NCBI RefSeq assembly: GCF_040412425.1
Contig: NC_089766.1
Location: 14,423,508 to 14,487,507, forward strand
Length of the DNA stretch: 64,000 nt
From: Macrobrachium rosenbergii
Taxonomy: Eukaryota > Arthropoda > Malacostraca > Decapoda > Palaemonidae
Reading direction: 5' to 3'
Positions within the stretch are counted from its first letter, which is position 1. Every line of letters begins with the position of its first letter. The position numbers and the translations under genes were made by a program. Of this stretch, positions 33,391 through 46,430 are shown piece by piece. The notes beneath the pieces were generated by a model. That model searched no databases, was not told where the DNA came from, and worked only from the letters and a program-made list of their open reading frames with translations.

Positions 33391-33520
33391 GATGAATCTT
33401 ACCTACTGTTAAAGATAGTTCACAACTCTGCGCCAATGGGCGAGTAGATATAAGTTTTCTTTTAACAGTAGGTAAGTACCCAAATAATAAATTCTATGAA
33501 AATTTATTTTCATATAAGTA
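33388..33520. repeat. hairpin-type terminal repeat, copy 2
   Basis: CTTACCTACTGTTAAAGATA is mirrored by CTTTTAACAGTAGGTAAGTA, forming a stem of about 17 bp around GCGCCAATGGGCGAG. Its right flank becomes the left terminus of the split DIRS-like element. Confidence 0.8.
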
Positions 33521-33545
33521 ACTACGAAGCAGTTATACAGCTATA
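33466..33545 (+). repeat. left inverted terminal repeat of split DIRS-like element
   Basis: ATTTTCATATAAGTAACTAC with flanks aligns to the reverse complement of 46825-46900 (ATTTTCATATAAGTAACTTA), over roughly 70 bases including GGTAAGTA at the outer side and ACAGCT inside. DIRS elements characteristically have inverted, non-LTR-like termini. Confidence 0.65.
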
Positions 33546-35390
33546 GGTTTCCAACCGTGGCAGCCTAAAAATTGAAAATTCGCGGTGCTTCAGTTGTTCT
33601 GTGTACGTGATGAGACCCCGCCCACTTTTGGGGAAGAAGAGGAACAACATAGCAGAGAGCTCAAATCATTTTCTGTTGGCCCTTGATGTACATCGGTTGT
33701 TCTCTGCAGCCTTTCTTCATTGTTTTTTGGAAGTATTTTCAAGGAATTGGTGAAGTACTCAAATTTTGTTGTGGCCTTTAATGATGAGTTGCTTTGTTGG
33801 CTATTTAGTTAACATTATTCTAGCTTTTTCTCATGTCAGACTCTAGTTCTTTTACCATTCGCTTTACCAGTGAGGGATGTAAGACTAGATTAACAAAATC
33901 ATCATACGACTCTCATTCCAAGTGTGTTAAATGTAGAGGGCAAAAATGTACTAGGTAGAATACTTGCAGTGAATGTCAGGAGTGGGATGATAAAAAATGG
34001 AGTGTTAAAATTGCATTTAGCCAAGCTTGAGAGGGAGAAAAAGAGAAAGGCAGCCTCTAGAGCTAAAAATTGGGCTAATCTAGAATCTGCTCCTTTGACT
34101 AGGCCAGTACAAGATAGTGCTGTCCCTTCATCACCAGTTCTTGCTATTTCTCCTATCCCTAGCCCTCCTACTACTTTACCATGTACTCCTGTTCCTGGTT
34201 CTGATGCTTCTGATCCCGATTCCATTGCCAGCCTCGAATCAAGGTTCGATGTAAAAATTAATTTAGTTGTCAGTGCAGTGGCTGAATTAGAGGCATCCCT
34301 GTAAGTGCTTTCAGAAAAAGTGTCTTCTAATGTGCATAGTGACAGTGTAGTAGAGGAGGTGGCTACCCGCTGGTGCTCCTAGACAAAGTTCCCTGTCCCA
34401 CTCCCCTGAACCTGGGAGAAGACATACCGGAGGTCCAAGGGAGTCCAGTGGGGTTTACCCACGGGTAGTTGCCCCCTCAGTCGAGCCTGTTGCCCAAACT
34501 CAGGTGTCGACAGACGACCACTGGAAAGACGTCAAAGTGAGTGCACATCACCTCTTGTTGGATTCAGAAGGCTCCAGCCCCACCTCTCGTCGGATTCAGA
34601 AGGCTCTAGCCCCGACAAGAGGCTCTGGTGATGCTTCCCTGCTTTGTCTCATCTTCTCAAGAGGCACTCTGATGGTGCAGATTGCTCCCCTCTTCCAGTT
34701 AAGAGGTATAGAGAGGCCAATCATAGCCCTCAACCTTCCTGCAGCTTCACTGAGCCTCCTTCTGCCTCTACTTTGGCTCGACCCCGTGTCGGGTTGGGAA
34801 AGCCCAGAACCGTTTCCACTGTATGTGGAGTGGCCATTTTTGGGCCCCAAGCACCTGAAAGACCCACTCAGACAGCAGTCGTCTTCATTTAAGCACCTCT
34901 TGGCCTCCGAGCACCTGTCACCACCAGAGCGCTCGGTGCCCGCCTCCAAGTGTCAGTCTCCAGCTCCCAAGCTTGTGGCACCAGCCCCTGCTCACCCAGC
35001 ACCTACTCTCGCGTGCTCGGCGCCACCTTTGCCCCCTCAAGCTCCCGCTTCGGTTCAGAAGGATTCTTCGTTGGACTCGATTAAGCATCATCTGTTGGCT
35101 TTTATGGGTTTTTCACAGGAAACCCCCACTGCTCCCAAAGCCTCCCAGGATGTGTGTTTGTCACCGGTTTCTTCAGATGAAGAGGTTTTTGATCAAGCAC
35201 CCTCTCCTCCTTCAGCTTGTGCGTCCCTGCTTAGATATCTTCTGGCCAGCTTTCTTGACTTCTTCGTGCCGGCTGCCCCGGTTTCTCCAGCCTCGACCTT
35301 CCTCATGAGGAGCCAGTCAGATGACAGTGCTCAGCTTCCCAAGTGGGTGCTTTCTTCCTCCTTGATTTCCAAATAATTTTCTAAGTCCAT
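33546..35390 (+). mobile_element. DIRS-like retrotransposon, gag half (broken)
   Basis: An ATG at 33833 opens MSDSSSFTIRFTSEGCKTRL and leads to a zinc-knuckle-like KCVKCRGQKC...CSECQEW. An in-frame stop interrupts it after the first Cys pair, and frames then shift repeatedly. From 34.5 to 35.37 kb a long open stretch is Ser/Pro/Ala/Leu-rich, as typical for the disordered part of DIRS gag. No splice sites or host homology are seen. The pol half appears at 43.1-46.4 kb. Confidence 0.65.
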
Positions 35391-37960
35391 TTCGTCATCA
35401 GTTCCAATTTTAGGTGGCTGTATGCAATGACTGACTTTGGTTTTCACCCTCTTCCTCTTTGAAACATCTGCAATGACACAAAATATCCCTCATAAAAATC
35501 AGAATTCATTCAGTTCATATCACGCAGAAAACATATTAAAAAGACATAAAAACATCAACACCAGGAGTTAATACTAGAAATTGCACTTGGAAAAGTTAAG
35601 TCATTTTCTAAGTTCACACTGCAATGAAATACAGTATATTCTCCAAAACTCTGAACACTTGCCCTATAAAACCCTTCACCAGGTACACACGAACAAACTA
35701 ATGCCACCTCCTCATAATTATCATTTTATTTTTGGAAGAGAAATACTGTCCTTATCAAGTTTAGAGGATCCAAGGAATATAGGATGTTCCTAGCAGTACT
35801 TTGCGGCTGTGGGAGGATTAACTTTGGAGTCTATTGCCTCTGTAGTATATCTCCCTAGAACTTATTCTTTTAGAAAGTTCTTCTAAAACCTCCGCATGCT
35901 GAAGTTTTCTAAGCTGCCACATGATTCTGATGTTCATGTTGACACAATAACCATCTCATACCTGAGCGACAATCCTCCAGTAATAGCTGTTGGATTGAAT
36001 TCACTGAGTAATCAACTACTTGTTTTGTACAAAATATTTTGTTACTAAATACCCCTTAAAGGGTTAGCTGATTTCCACCTTGCCCACCTCCTTTAGCAAA
36101 CATGGGAATCAGCTATACAATGGAGAGGTAAGGTTCATTTAAAAAATGTAAATTCTTAATTTAGGATTTACTTTTTAAATACTTGCCTCTCGATTATATA
36201 ATTTGCCCTTCCTGCCTCCCCACATTCAAAGTGTACAGAAGTAGACTGACCGGCTACGAGTGTTTGTACCTATCAGTCCTCTGGTGGGGGTTGGGGGAAG
36301 TAGATAGATAGAAGACGGATATTCATAGAAAACCAAGTGTTCTTGATTTTTTATTCAATCTGTCGAACTACCACTGGCGCAGAAGTAAAAGCTATATCAT
36401 GGAGAGGTAAGTATTTAAAAAATAAGTCTTAAATCAATTATTTATATTATTATGTTAGGGATTAGTTAAAATTATATCTGATGACTGCAGTATTGATATT
36501 CAAAACATTGGCATAGATGGTTTCAGAGGCTCCAGTGTTTTGCTGTAAGAGGGATGCTGAATTATTTTGTGCAACCTTTGTTTAAATTTACTGTGCACAG
36601 TTGTCCCTTGTGTAATGCTTATTGTGGCATTAGTCAGCATCAAGTGTCCATATTGGTTACCCTCTGAACTCTTTGATGATGTGAAAGAGACATTTCCTAA
36701 GGATTTTGAACAGCTGCATGTGTAGTGAGTCTAGTGCTTTGTGGATAATTGCACTATGGTTCTGGAAATCACAAAGATGATCTGTGTGAATGTTTTCAAG
36801 TGTTGGAAGCTGTCATGAATGTAAATATGTTTAATGAGTTACACTTGGTATTATGTGAATAATATGTATGTTAAGAAATTAAAAGAGGAAATTTCATGTA
36901 ATACCTCTTAAAAAACTGTTACTGGTAGAAGTTAGTCTGCCTTTTAACTGAAGTTCATCTCCGTGGAAAATATATATTATGGCTACTTGGGAGAAGACAC
37001 TGCTTTACCTGCTTTGACTCTTTTAAGATTAGGAGTTCCCAGTATTTGATACTAGAAGTAAGCCAGTTGAAGAGTAACCTTTGTTTCAAGGGGTAAGATT
37101 TGCACATCTTTGAAAATTGTGCCTGAATGGTATGCACCACAGCAGAAAAGGTCATTGGTGACTCACATTTTGTCATTAATAGATTCATTCCAGTTGGGAG
37201 TTTCTGATATAGTTGTCTTGAAGCAGAGTAAGACCTGACATCAGCATCATACATTGAAGAACCTGGTCCACATCCTTATTGCCAGCCCTAACAGGATGAT
37301 CAAGAAGTATTGAAAGAACTTTGAAATAAAAGATGTACAGTACTCAACTTTATTATGAAAATATACTTCAGATGAGGTTCAACCTTCTGGTGAAAGACAT
37401 GACTTAACTGCATCTCCTTTCTCCATAAGGAATTCCCCAGTTGCACAAGGTTGGATATGGTGAAGTGAAGTGAAGAGCTTGTTTCTCAGCTGTTCTTGAG
37501 TCACATTGAGCTGATGATCCATGAGGAATCAAGCAAGAGCTTACAACAGAATGAGAGGTTTCCAGGGAAGGTGAGGCAGGCATTACCAAGGTGTTTGGTA
37601 AAATTAACTTGGGCCATATTTGCATGGTTTAACATGCCATGAAATTCATGAAAGAGTTCAATCCTGTCACTGATGAACACCAGTACCGCACTTATGCAGT
37701 ACAAGGGTTTGTTGTAGAAGATATGACATGTCTACTGCTGCTTGCCATCCCTTTTCTTTCATTGCCTCCTCTCCTGCACATCCCAACTCAACTCAATCTG
37801 ATATTGGTACAAGGAATCTCTCCATGTTCATCCTCTCCACATCTGTTGCTATTTCGAGAAGTTGCCACTAACGTTGTATCATCAAAGCTGATAGCTGTTG
37901 ATGACAATCAGCAGCCTTCTAACAATATGGAAGGGTGAATCTTTGATGGATTTGCCAGGA
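35391..37960. other. insertion block inside the DIRS-like element, part 1
   Basis: No gene recognised. It contains another hairpin-type repeat at 36040-36440 (GAGAGGTAAG...CTTGCCTCTC) and short chance frames. It separates the gag and pol halves of the DIRS-like element. Confidence 0.4.
36040..36440. repeat. hairpin-type repeats with GAGAGGTAAG ends
   Basis: GGAGAGGTAAGG at about 36122 pairs with AAATACTTGCCTCTCG at about 36177. A further direct copy, GGAGAGGTAAGTATTTAAAAAA, lies near 36401. The design (inverted GGTAAGT/ACTTACC ends around an A/T-rich loop) is like that at 32335 and 33388, but the sequence family differs. Confidence 0.6.
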
Positions 37961-37969
37961 CTTGATAGA

Positions 37970-40110
37970 TAATTGTGATTACAGTACTACACATTTTTTT
38001 CCTGTCAGTCATTTTTTCCTATGAGAATACAAACTTCAGTGTTTTGTATGGATGTATTTTCAGCAAGAGCAAGTTGGTTGATGAAGCTTGGTAACCAGGT
38101 AGTTAACTAGCAGCAGGTGAGTGGTTGGGAGACTCACTCTGGAAGCATCACTTTTCTTCAGCTGCCCTTGTGTGTAGATGGAAACTTTTGTATCATAGCT
38201 GTTGTTGGAGCTTAAAGCACACTGCCATTCTCACTTCCTCTTCTCCAATCTGTGTCTACCTTGTTCCCACTATTACTACTGGGACAGTGTTCACCCATTT
38301 TTCCCTTGCTCAGTTCGAGGGGGGTATGTGTGAACCAGACAACAATCAACTGACCAGCTCTTTAGCTGGTGCTGATGCTAGTGCAGTGTCTGTTTCTGCT
38401 ACCCCCACCAATTCTGTTCCAGTCCTTATTTCTCTGGCTTCTGTTGCATTGACTCCCAAGACATCCCCAGGAGACAAAAGAGATACAGTACTGGGGGCTT
38501 TCTGGCCCTCTGTCTTCCCAGGGAATCTTTCCCTGCGTTGCTTCCCTGACATTTGGCATTAACCAAAAATTCCTAAACCATACTAATCTTTCTCCTTATC
38601 CTTACATTCTCTGGATTGCTGTAAGCCTCCGCTGTCTTTGAAGTGATGGCGATCCCAGCACCCATTCACAGGAGTATGCAAATTTGGACAGTGCAGGTGG
38701 ATTGGTGCATGACCAATTTCCATTGCACGAGTCCACTCATGCTCTGTGCCCAATGTGCAGCCCTGGCCACCAGTAGTCCCCTTCTCAGGATAAGTGGATT
38801 GACCTTGACTCTTCCCTTGTTGGTGTTTTTTCTGGAATACTTGGGGAAGTGTCCACCATTCCCTGGATTACAGGCCATTATAGTTCTCTGGTGCTGCCTC
38901 GGTAGTTTTGGAATGTGCTTGAGATCACTCCTGTCCATTGCAAACATGGCTGCATTCTTGTCCATGGTATTGGCCTGGGTCTGTGAGGGAGTATGTGTAG
39001 CCAAGGTCAACCCAGCATGTGCATTGCTCAATGCTGCTCTGCACAAACTAGGCAGTGTGCACTCTTGCTCCCCTTGATTGGATAGCGAGGCAGCCTGGCT
39101 GGTTCAGCTTCCATTTCGTGGCATGAGGGCAGTGAAGGCAACTGTGTTTGATCACCTTTAATGCTTATGGACAGTGAGTTTGGGCTACTTTGTGCCCCTT
39201 AATTTTGCTAGAGAATCCAACTTTTTCTGTCATGGATTTTGTGGACATGACAACCTCTTGCCAGCAGATCCCAGGCAGCCAGGTTGGAGAGCCATTTTCG
39301 TGAGGTCATTGGGTTCATTCTTAAGCACAATGGTCTCAGGAAGGCACTTGGGTTACTCAACACTTGGTGCCCTCCATCTAGTGCACCTTTGGTTTCACCC
39401 CGAAATCCACACTGACATTCTGGATTATGTTAATTCAGTGATGCCCTGATTATAAAATTCTCTTTCCATCAGTAGTTCTGCCAAACTCCTTCCCCTTACA
39501 GGTGGATCTGTCAGTTTGCGGACTGACGAACAGTCTGTGATGGAGCAGTCTATCATTTCCAAGTGCTGTGCTTGGACTGTTGACTGCCCCATGGGTGCAT
39601 ACACTGATGTTGGTTTGGTCTCTCTCATTCATTCTGGATCCGTCTATTATGGTACCGTGGTGATTGGCTGACCCTGCCATCTTCTGAGATTCAATTACTG
39701 TAGGGTCGAGTCAATCCTGTGCACACTAGGAGGGATGGGGGATCCCTTTCTATTGTTCTGGAGTTCTTGGCAGAAACTCAGAATCCACCATTCTCTTACA
39801 AGAGAACATGATTTTTTTAACACATCCCTTTGAGATGATCAAGACAAGATGCTGTGTAATCTGGTATGTTTTACAGTACTACCCGTGCACGACTCTACTC
39901 TTACCCTTAGGTTCAAGTGTTGATGACTGTTCATTACTAGCAGCAGGCACTAGAAAGATGTATCCAAGAACACTGTATCATTCTGGCTTCATGAGGTCCT
40001 CAAGCAGGTGTACAAGTCATCTGGGAAGGAGGATGGCCTATACCCCTGGTTAGGGCTCACAACGTATGGGCACTTCTCGGTGTCACAGTTATTGAGGACA
40101 GGCATTTGGT
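37970..40110 (+). mobile_element. second retroelement remnant nested in the insertion block (gag-like, unassigned)
   Basis: Broken + strand frames include a Ser/Thr/Pro/Ala-rich segment (38.28-38.56 kb: SLAGADASAVSVSATPTNSV). A segment in other frames follows with HFPLHESTHALCPMC-like Cys spacing (about 38.72 kb), and more open frames continue to 39.45 kb. The left edge (GAATACAAACTTCAG and ACTAGCAGCAGGTGAG at 38.02-38.12 kb) recurs inverted at 41.43 and 41.62 kb, suggesting inverted termini. It may be a DIRS-like element related to its host element; I do not recognise the protein. Confidence 0.4.
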
Positions 40111-40489
40111 TTTTCAAGACCACCATCATATTTTTCTACTTGAGGCACATTGCCCACAAGTTCTTGGATACTTTCTTCTGAGGATCTGTGGTGGCTGATC
40201 AGTGTGTAACTGCCCGAGCATTGCTAGGACACAACAGTGTCTTGCCAGAAGTTCAGAGTACTGAAAAGACTGGATGAAAAAAATATCATCAGTATCTTTC
40301 CCTCTTTCTATATCTCCGTCCACCCAGTAGCTAACAAACATACTATCATTTGTCAGGACAGATTCAGGTTAGTTACATATTAGAGCTTCCAATCTCTGAC
40401 TTTCATGGTAGTCAGTAGGTATAGCTTCCTTTCCTTCATATAAGGTTGCAGGGGTAGATTTGATTTATTAAAATTTGACAATAAAGCCA

Positions 40490-40705
40490 TGTACTGAGGC
40501 AATTTCAGTCATTCAGCGTATAAGACAATGGAAAGAGGAAGGTGGAGTGGTTGGACAGAAAGGTAGCAGAATGTAGGCAAAGTAAAAGGCTGAAAAGTGG
40601 TTGTAGCTAAGTGCTGAAGGGACACTGCAAACACCCTTTAGTAATGTATACAGTACACCACATGAGGTGCACTGACAATATTATTCCACCTATGGAGGAG
40701 AGGGG
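40490..40705 (-). repeat. SINE-like dispersed repeat, inverted copy
   Basis: The reverse complement contains 'tcagtgcacctcatgtggtg' and 'tttgcagtgtcccttcagc', matching the copies at 20.1 and 51.5 kb. Confidence 0.75.
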
Positions 40706-40719
40706 TTGCAGGGTTAGAG

Positions 40720-41480
40720 CATAGTTACCTTAGATTTTGCAATAATATGCTACCCTCCAAACTGGTCTTCCCATCCCACTGGCACCTCTTGGTGGGTTCC
40801 ATTCCACTGGCACCTCGGGGTGGGAGATCGACACATCATGATCTGTAAACAATACCTCCTGCCTAAGGAGTGAGTCTCTATGTAAAAGATAAAGCTTTGT
40901 ATTCTCATATGAACCAATCACAAATTCAAGATAATTTGCTTCCTTTTACTGAAGGTCAGTCCAAAAGTCCTTGGATACTTTCTTCTTAGGACCTGTGGTG
41001 GCTGCTCAACTTGTAGCTGCCCGAGCATTACAGGGACAGAACAGCATCTTCCCTAAGGTTTAAATAGTGACAAGATCGAATGAAAGAAAGATGACTGGTA
41101 TTCTTTCCTGAATGAAAGAGACCTGTTATGTATTTCCTCTTCTGCTCAGCAGCCAACGAACATAGTATCAATGGTTGGGCCAGATGCACGTTGGTTACAG
41201 AACAGACCTTCTGATCTCTGACTTACCAGGTAGCCAGCAGGTGTAGCTCCCTCTGCCCATCTTGTAAGGGTGTAGGGTAGAGAAGAATTATCTGGGATTT
41301 TGCGAAAATATGTTGCCTTATGAGCTGGTCTTCCTATCCCACTGACACTTCTGGGTTGGAGATCAATACATCATGATCTAGGTAATACCTTCACTTAAGG
41401 AGTGAGTCTCCATGTAAAAGATGAAGGTTTGTATTCTCATATGAACCAATGACAAATTCAAGATAATTTGGATTTTTTGT
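40720..41480. repeat. direct duplication of a ~0.2-kb segment
   Basis: About 40725-40935 and 41290-41475 share 'gcaaaatatg', 'ctggtcttcc atcccactg', 'ggagatc', 'catcatgatct', 'ggagtgagtct' and 'tttgtattctcatatgaacc' in the same order. Likely duplicated terminal sequence of the nested retroelement. Confidence 0.7.
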
Positions 41481-41599
41481 AGGTACATAAACCTGGTCTT
41501 AAAAGATCTTACCCCTAACCAACCCCACATTTGTCCCCGTTGCCAAAGAAAAACAGGGATGCTGTTTACAGACTTAGTGGATGAGTTTCTGACCCCTTG

Positions 41600-41740
41600 C
41601 TCACCTGCTGCTAGTTAAATTACTTATGAAGAACGAACCAGCTTTCACAGAATTTATATCCAAATAAAAAACTTAAGGCTTGTATACCTAGAAAAATGCC
41701 AAATTTTTAAAAATTTGTATTTTTCATACATGGAGTATCC
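41600..41740. repeat. retroelement terminal sequence, inverted match to 38.1 kb
   Basis: CTCACCTGCTGCTAGTTAA at about 41620 is the reverse complement of TTAACTAGCAGCAGGTGAG near 38103. The next 60 bases (TTGTATACCTAGAAAAATGC...) resemble the terminal sequence at 11170. Confidence 0.6.
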
Positions 41741-42103
41741 CTGTGCACGCACTGGACCAACTGTGTGCTGACTAAACAAAGGTGGTACCCAGGTAGAGAT
41801 GGGAGAGGGGATGCTTTTTCTCACTCAACTGAAACTACCTATTGTTCTGGCTGTGATGTGATAGATATAGAGTCCAGACCCGCCTCTTAAACTGTATCTT
41901 TTCTATATGCTGCCTATTCCTGTACATGACTTAAGTGCTTTTTGTGAATTATACATTCTGTGCATACACGTTACTGGTGCAGAAAGTGTTAATGTTTTGC
42001 ATTTTGTTTTGGTACTTGGTTCTTTCTCTCAATGGAGAGCAGACAGGACCAACGCCATTATGTAGGTCATGTTTGACTTTGTAGTTGTTTGTTCCTACAC
42101 GTA

Positions 42104-42461
42104 TACAGTAAACACCCTGTATTCGCCGGGGATGTGTACCACCCCCCCGTGAATAGCTAAAATTCGTGAATACTTAAAACCCTTCTAAAAACACTTAGAA
42201 CTGCTTATTTTGATAATTTAAACACATGAAAAACCTTCTAAAAATGCTTATACCTGAGTACTTTAATAGTTTTATCACAAAAAGTGCATTTAGTCATGAA
42301 AATATGAAAATACAGTACAGTAATTAGTGAATATTTCTCAGTGAAAAACACCGCGAATGGGCGAATTTTCCACAAATAATGGGTAGATACATTCCACAGA
42401 GAGATCCGCGAATATGTGAGTCCATGAATCGTGAGAACGCGAATACAGGGGTTTTACTGTA
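42104..42461. mobile_element. pogo/Tigger-like MITE, second family, 354 bp
   Basis: TA-flanked element 42106-42459. The left end CAGTAAACACCCTGTATTCG and the reverse-complemented right end CAGTAAAACCCCTGTATTCG are near identical. Its TIR differs from the CAGGCAGTCCCC family, so two MITE families are present. Confidence 0.9.
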
Positions 42462-43089
42462 CTGCAAACCTTGGATCTTTACATATGGGGATTTACTTTC
42501 AGCACAAGCTGGAACTGGCCGTTTTAACTTAAAACAAGGTGGTTATTGGTAGTTGGCTACCGATGGTAGGGAAGGAAGCTCCGCCATCCAGTCAGTATGC
42601 ATTCACTTTACCTTTTGGTTGTGGTCTGAGACAGACATGTCTCTTCTGCTGTTGCTGCCTTTGAGATATTATGCTTATTTGGAAATACTGCAAGTGTACA
42701 ACATGTTCTACTTTGTTTATATATTCGCTCTTTCTTGCTGCGCTACAGCGCTACACAGATATGCTGTGTAGTTTTTTATAACTCATTTTAGCCTGTATGA
42801 ACCTTTCCCTTTGATATTCTCTCAAACTTGTTTTGCTTTTTGTTAGAAAACAAATCCAACTCTGTTCTTAGGCTTGGTGTTTGTTCTCTTATTCTGTTAT
42901 ATCTTGTATAGTATTTCACATCCAAGGAGAGCGAGACTGCAGTCTCACCTCCAACCTTTTCTATTTTTAGGTGCCTTCTCAACCTCGTTTTATCGAACAT
43001 TCTTGTTCTACATCTCTTCTCTGTTTGTTCCGAGTGTTGTCTCTCTGAAACAAGCAGGTTTTTATTTCGACTACACAATTACTTGGAAT

Positions 43090-46000
43090 GCTGTAATGTC
43101 CTAGTCTTTCAAGTGTTGCAGCACTTGAGACGGAGGCGAGTTCTCTTGCTACAGTGCGGCTGTGTCACAACCTGTTGTACGAGAGCTTCTTCTTGTCTTA
43201 GGGCATGGAATCCCCTCTCCCTTGGCATGGAAAACAAACAGAGGTTGATTTTGCAGGACCCTTAGACAATTTTTCCATAGTGGTTCCTGTCTACGGTACT
43301 TGCTCTGTCGGAGGGCGGGGGGGGAGACAGGCGTTCCTACATTCCCTCCACCTCCCTTTGTTTCTGTTCTGGATGAGGAGAAGTCCTGGGACAGCTATTC
43401 TTGATGAAGTTTTTTATCGCCACCCCTGCATACTTCGTCGTCATTTGCTGTATTGCAACTCTTCATCATCATCTTTGTCCTTCAAGAGATTATGGGAGGG
43501 CCACGGCCATGGGGTAGGATACACAGTGGCTGTAAGGAAGACGACACGCCATCAGAGGGACAGCCATTGGCCGTGTTTGGACGGCTGTGACCATTCGCCT
43601 TGTACAGAATCCTTCTTGGCCATGCAATCTGCCAGTCGACTTTGGTTCAGGAGTGTGTGTGTCATTGCAGTGTCTGTTTGTAGTCCCTAAATCATCAGGG
43701 TTTGGAGACTAGTCAACATAAGTGCCCTCAATCTCTTCATCTGGCAGACGAAGTTCAAATGGAGATGAACCAGTCAGTCCTTTCATCCATTCTCCATGGT
43801 GATTGGATGATAACCTTGGATATGGAGGACACATGCTTCCACTTCCCCATCCATCAAGACTCCAGAAAGTATCTAGGTTTGTCTTGTAGTACACTCTCTC
43901 AGGCACTCCACATCAGCGTCTAAATGCCTGTCTCCTCCTGGAGCGCCCAGCGCCACCCGAGCGTCAGCTCCCAAGCGCCCAGTGCCAGCTAAATCTTCCA
44001 GTTTCGGGCTTTTTGCTTCGGCCTCTCTACGGCACCTCAAGTGTTCACTTGAGTCCCCCTCCTCTACCAAAATGACTTCATTTAATAGGCATAGACTGAC
44101 TCATTTATTAGGCATAAACGTCAGTCTATATCTGGACGACTTGCCTCTTTGATCCCCTTCAAGGTAAAAGTGCACAAAGGACTTAACATCTCTCTCAGGA
44201 ACTGGGAATTATCATCTACCTTCATAAGTTCCAGTTGGCCCTTTCATGAGAGTTCCTCTATTTGGGGATGAGTCTCAACTCTCAGACTTTTTGGGTTTTT
44301 CCGTCTGCCAAGAGAATCGCCAGCTGCCTTCAGACGGTCCAAAAGTTTTTAGCCCGTTTGTCTTGCTTAGCCCATGGATGAGCCTACTGGTGACTCTTTC
44401 GTCCATCAAGATGTTCATCAAGTTTAGACAAACTTCTCATGAGAGTTTTGCAATTCTTCCTCAAGGCCAACTGGGACAGGGAAACAGCTGGACACCTATG
44501 CATTTCTCATAAACCTGGAGATCAGGATCGGACCGGCATGGTGGCGGTCCGAACGTAGACTTTCGGAAGGAAGCCCTTCATCCTCTGAGGCAGGACTTAG
44601 ACTTCTATTCAGACTCCGGGAAGTTTCCAGGACATGGTTGCCGGGTGAACAGAATCTTCATCAATGTCAAGGAGCCGAAAGCATTCAGTGCTTCTCGACC
44701 CTAGTTCACACTAAGGCTGTGGTAGTCCATTCAGACAATGCCACAACCCTAATGTACATGCGAAAGCAAGGCAGCACTCACTCATTTTCTCTCTGCCAGA
44801 CAGCAAGAGACCTTCTACTGTGGATAGATGAAATCAAGCAAGTCTAGTTACTTGATTTATTCAGGGCAAACTAAATGTTCTGGTGAACGAGCTGAGCCGT
44901 CGAAAAGTAGGTCCTTCCCCCTGACTCGACCTTGGATCCCCTGTTCTATCGGAATCTGCGATACTATGGAGCAGGCCGATATTTGACCTGTTTGCCACCT
45001 CAAGGAACCATCACCTTTCTCTTTCTTGTTCTCAGGCCCCGGACTCTCTAGCATGGACAACAGACTGCAAGATTGGTCCCACTTGGATCACTATGCCTTT
45101 CTGCCCTTCAACATGGCCAGGAAAGTGCTGAACAAGTCTTGGGCTCATCACAACGTTACGATGACTCTTTCATAGCCCCGTTCTGGCCCATGAAATAATG
45201 GTTCCAGGACCTGCTACAGTTATGGGTGGACTTTCCGAGACTCCTTCCCCTAAAAACTGTGTCTACTCAGAGAACCTCACTTTAAGAGATACCAAAGGGT
45301 TGCCGCCCTTGCCCTGACACGCTTGAGACTGTTGAGACTGTCTGGAAGCTTGTCAGAGCATAAGGGTTTTCAAGACGAGCTGCAGTGGCTATTGCAAGAT
45401 GCAGGCTTCAATTTCCTAGCTACGTCTTCCGGGCTAAGTGGGGGATTTTCCGAAGCTGGTGTCTCAGACTCAATGTTTCTTCTTCTGAGATGTCTGTGAC
45501 CCAGATTGCAGATTTCCTCCTTTATCTGAGGAGATCTAGGAATCTCTTGTTCTCCACCGATAAAGGTATCGAGCTGTGTTTAGCTCAGTGGTTGGGGTCC
45601 TGAATCTTGCATCTATCCCAGATCTTAACAACCTCATCAAGTCCTTTGATACGTCTAAGCAAAGAAAGGAAGATCCGGTCTCCTGGATCCTGGACGTAGT
45701 GTTGAACTGGTTGACAGGTCCCTCTTTTGAACCCTTTGTTCCCCTTCTCAGGGAAACCTTACACGGAAGACTCTCTTCCTCATGGCCTTGACTACTGCTA
45801 ACTTATAAGCGAGTTCCAAGCCATTGATAAGGGTAGGTTTTTTCACAAGGAGATGCAGTTTGCTACTTTACCCTTGGATTTTTAGCCAAGAATGAGGACC
45901 CTTCCAAGCCTTGGCCCCATTCTTTCTCCTTCTTCCTAAGACCTAATGGATCCATTAGGTCTTAATGGAGAGAGTTCTTTGTCCTGCTAGGGCTTTAAGG

Positions 46001-46430
46001 TATTACCTGAGCAGTAGAGATCAGAGGACTATCCAGTAGCTTCTGGTGCTCTGTCAAGAACCCATCTCGCCCTCTGACTAAAAACGCATTGTCCTTCTTT
46101 GTCAAAGACTTAACTTCTGAGGCACACTCTCAGATTCAGGAGGACATTTTGCCACCTTTCAAAGTGAAAGTTCTTGACACCAGAGCAGTCTCTACCTTAT
46201 TAGCTTTCAGGCACATATGTCCCTCACTTCCATTCTGCAGTCGGCCTAGTGGAAGTGCAAACTGATCTTTGAGTGTCTCTATTTGAAAGAAGTTGGATCA
46301 GTGTTTGGTAATTGCAGTGCCTTGGGGTCATTGTCAGTGGCTGGCATGGTATTGGGGGAGGAAGCATAGGAATCTGTTTTTCTCTTACTATCTCTTCGCC
46401 TTGAAGTAGGGTGTTGAATTTTCGGGAGCC
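43090..46430 (+). mobile_element. DIRS-like retrotransposon, pol half (RT, RNase H, tyrosine recombinase; broken)
   Basis: Degenerate frames follow the DIRS pol order. The RT entry LHLADEVQMEMNQSVLSSI and ITLDMEDTCFHFPIHQDSRK lies at about 43.73-43.87 kb, with intact YLDD at 44129-44140. RNase H HSDNATTLMYMRKQGS is at about 44.73 kb. The connector FDLFATSRNHHLSLS and APDSLAWTTD is at about 44.98-45.06 kb. The start of the recombinase region shows DPVSWILDVVLNWLTGPSFE at about 45.68-45.74 kb. Numerous stops and frameshifts make it inactive, and the catalytic recombinase residues could not be confirmed. The gag half lies at 33.5-35.4 kb and the matching inverted terminus at 46.85 kb. Confidence 0.75.

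Noticed and set aside
34504..35376. 290-codon frame as a host gene
   Set aside because: It lies between a DIRS zinc-knuckle remnant and an insertion breakpoint, is Ser/Pro-rich, and is better read as transposon gag.
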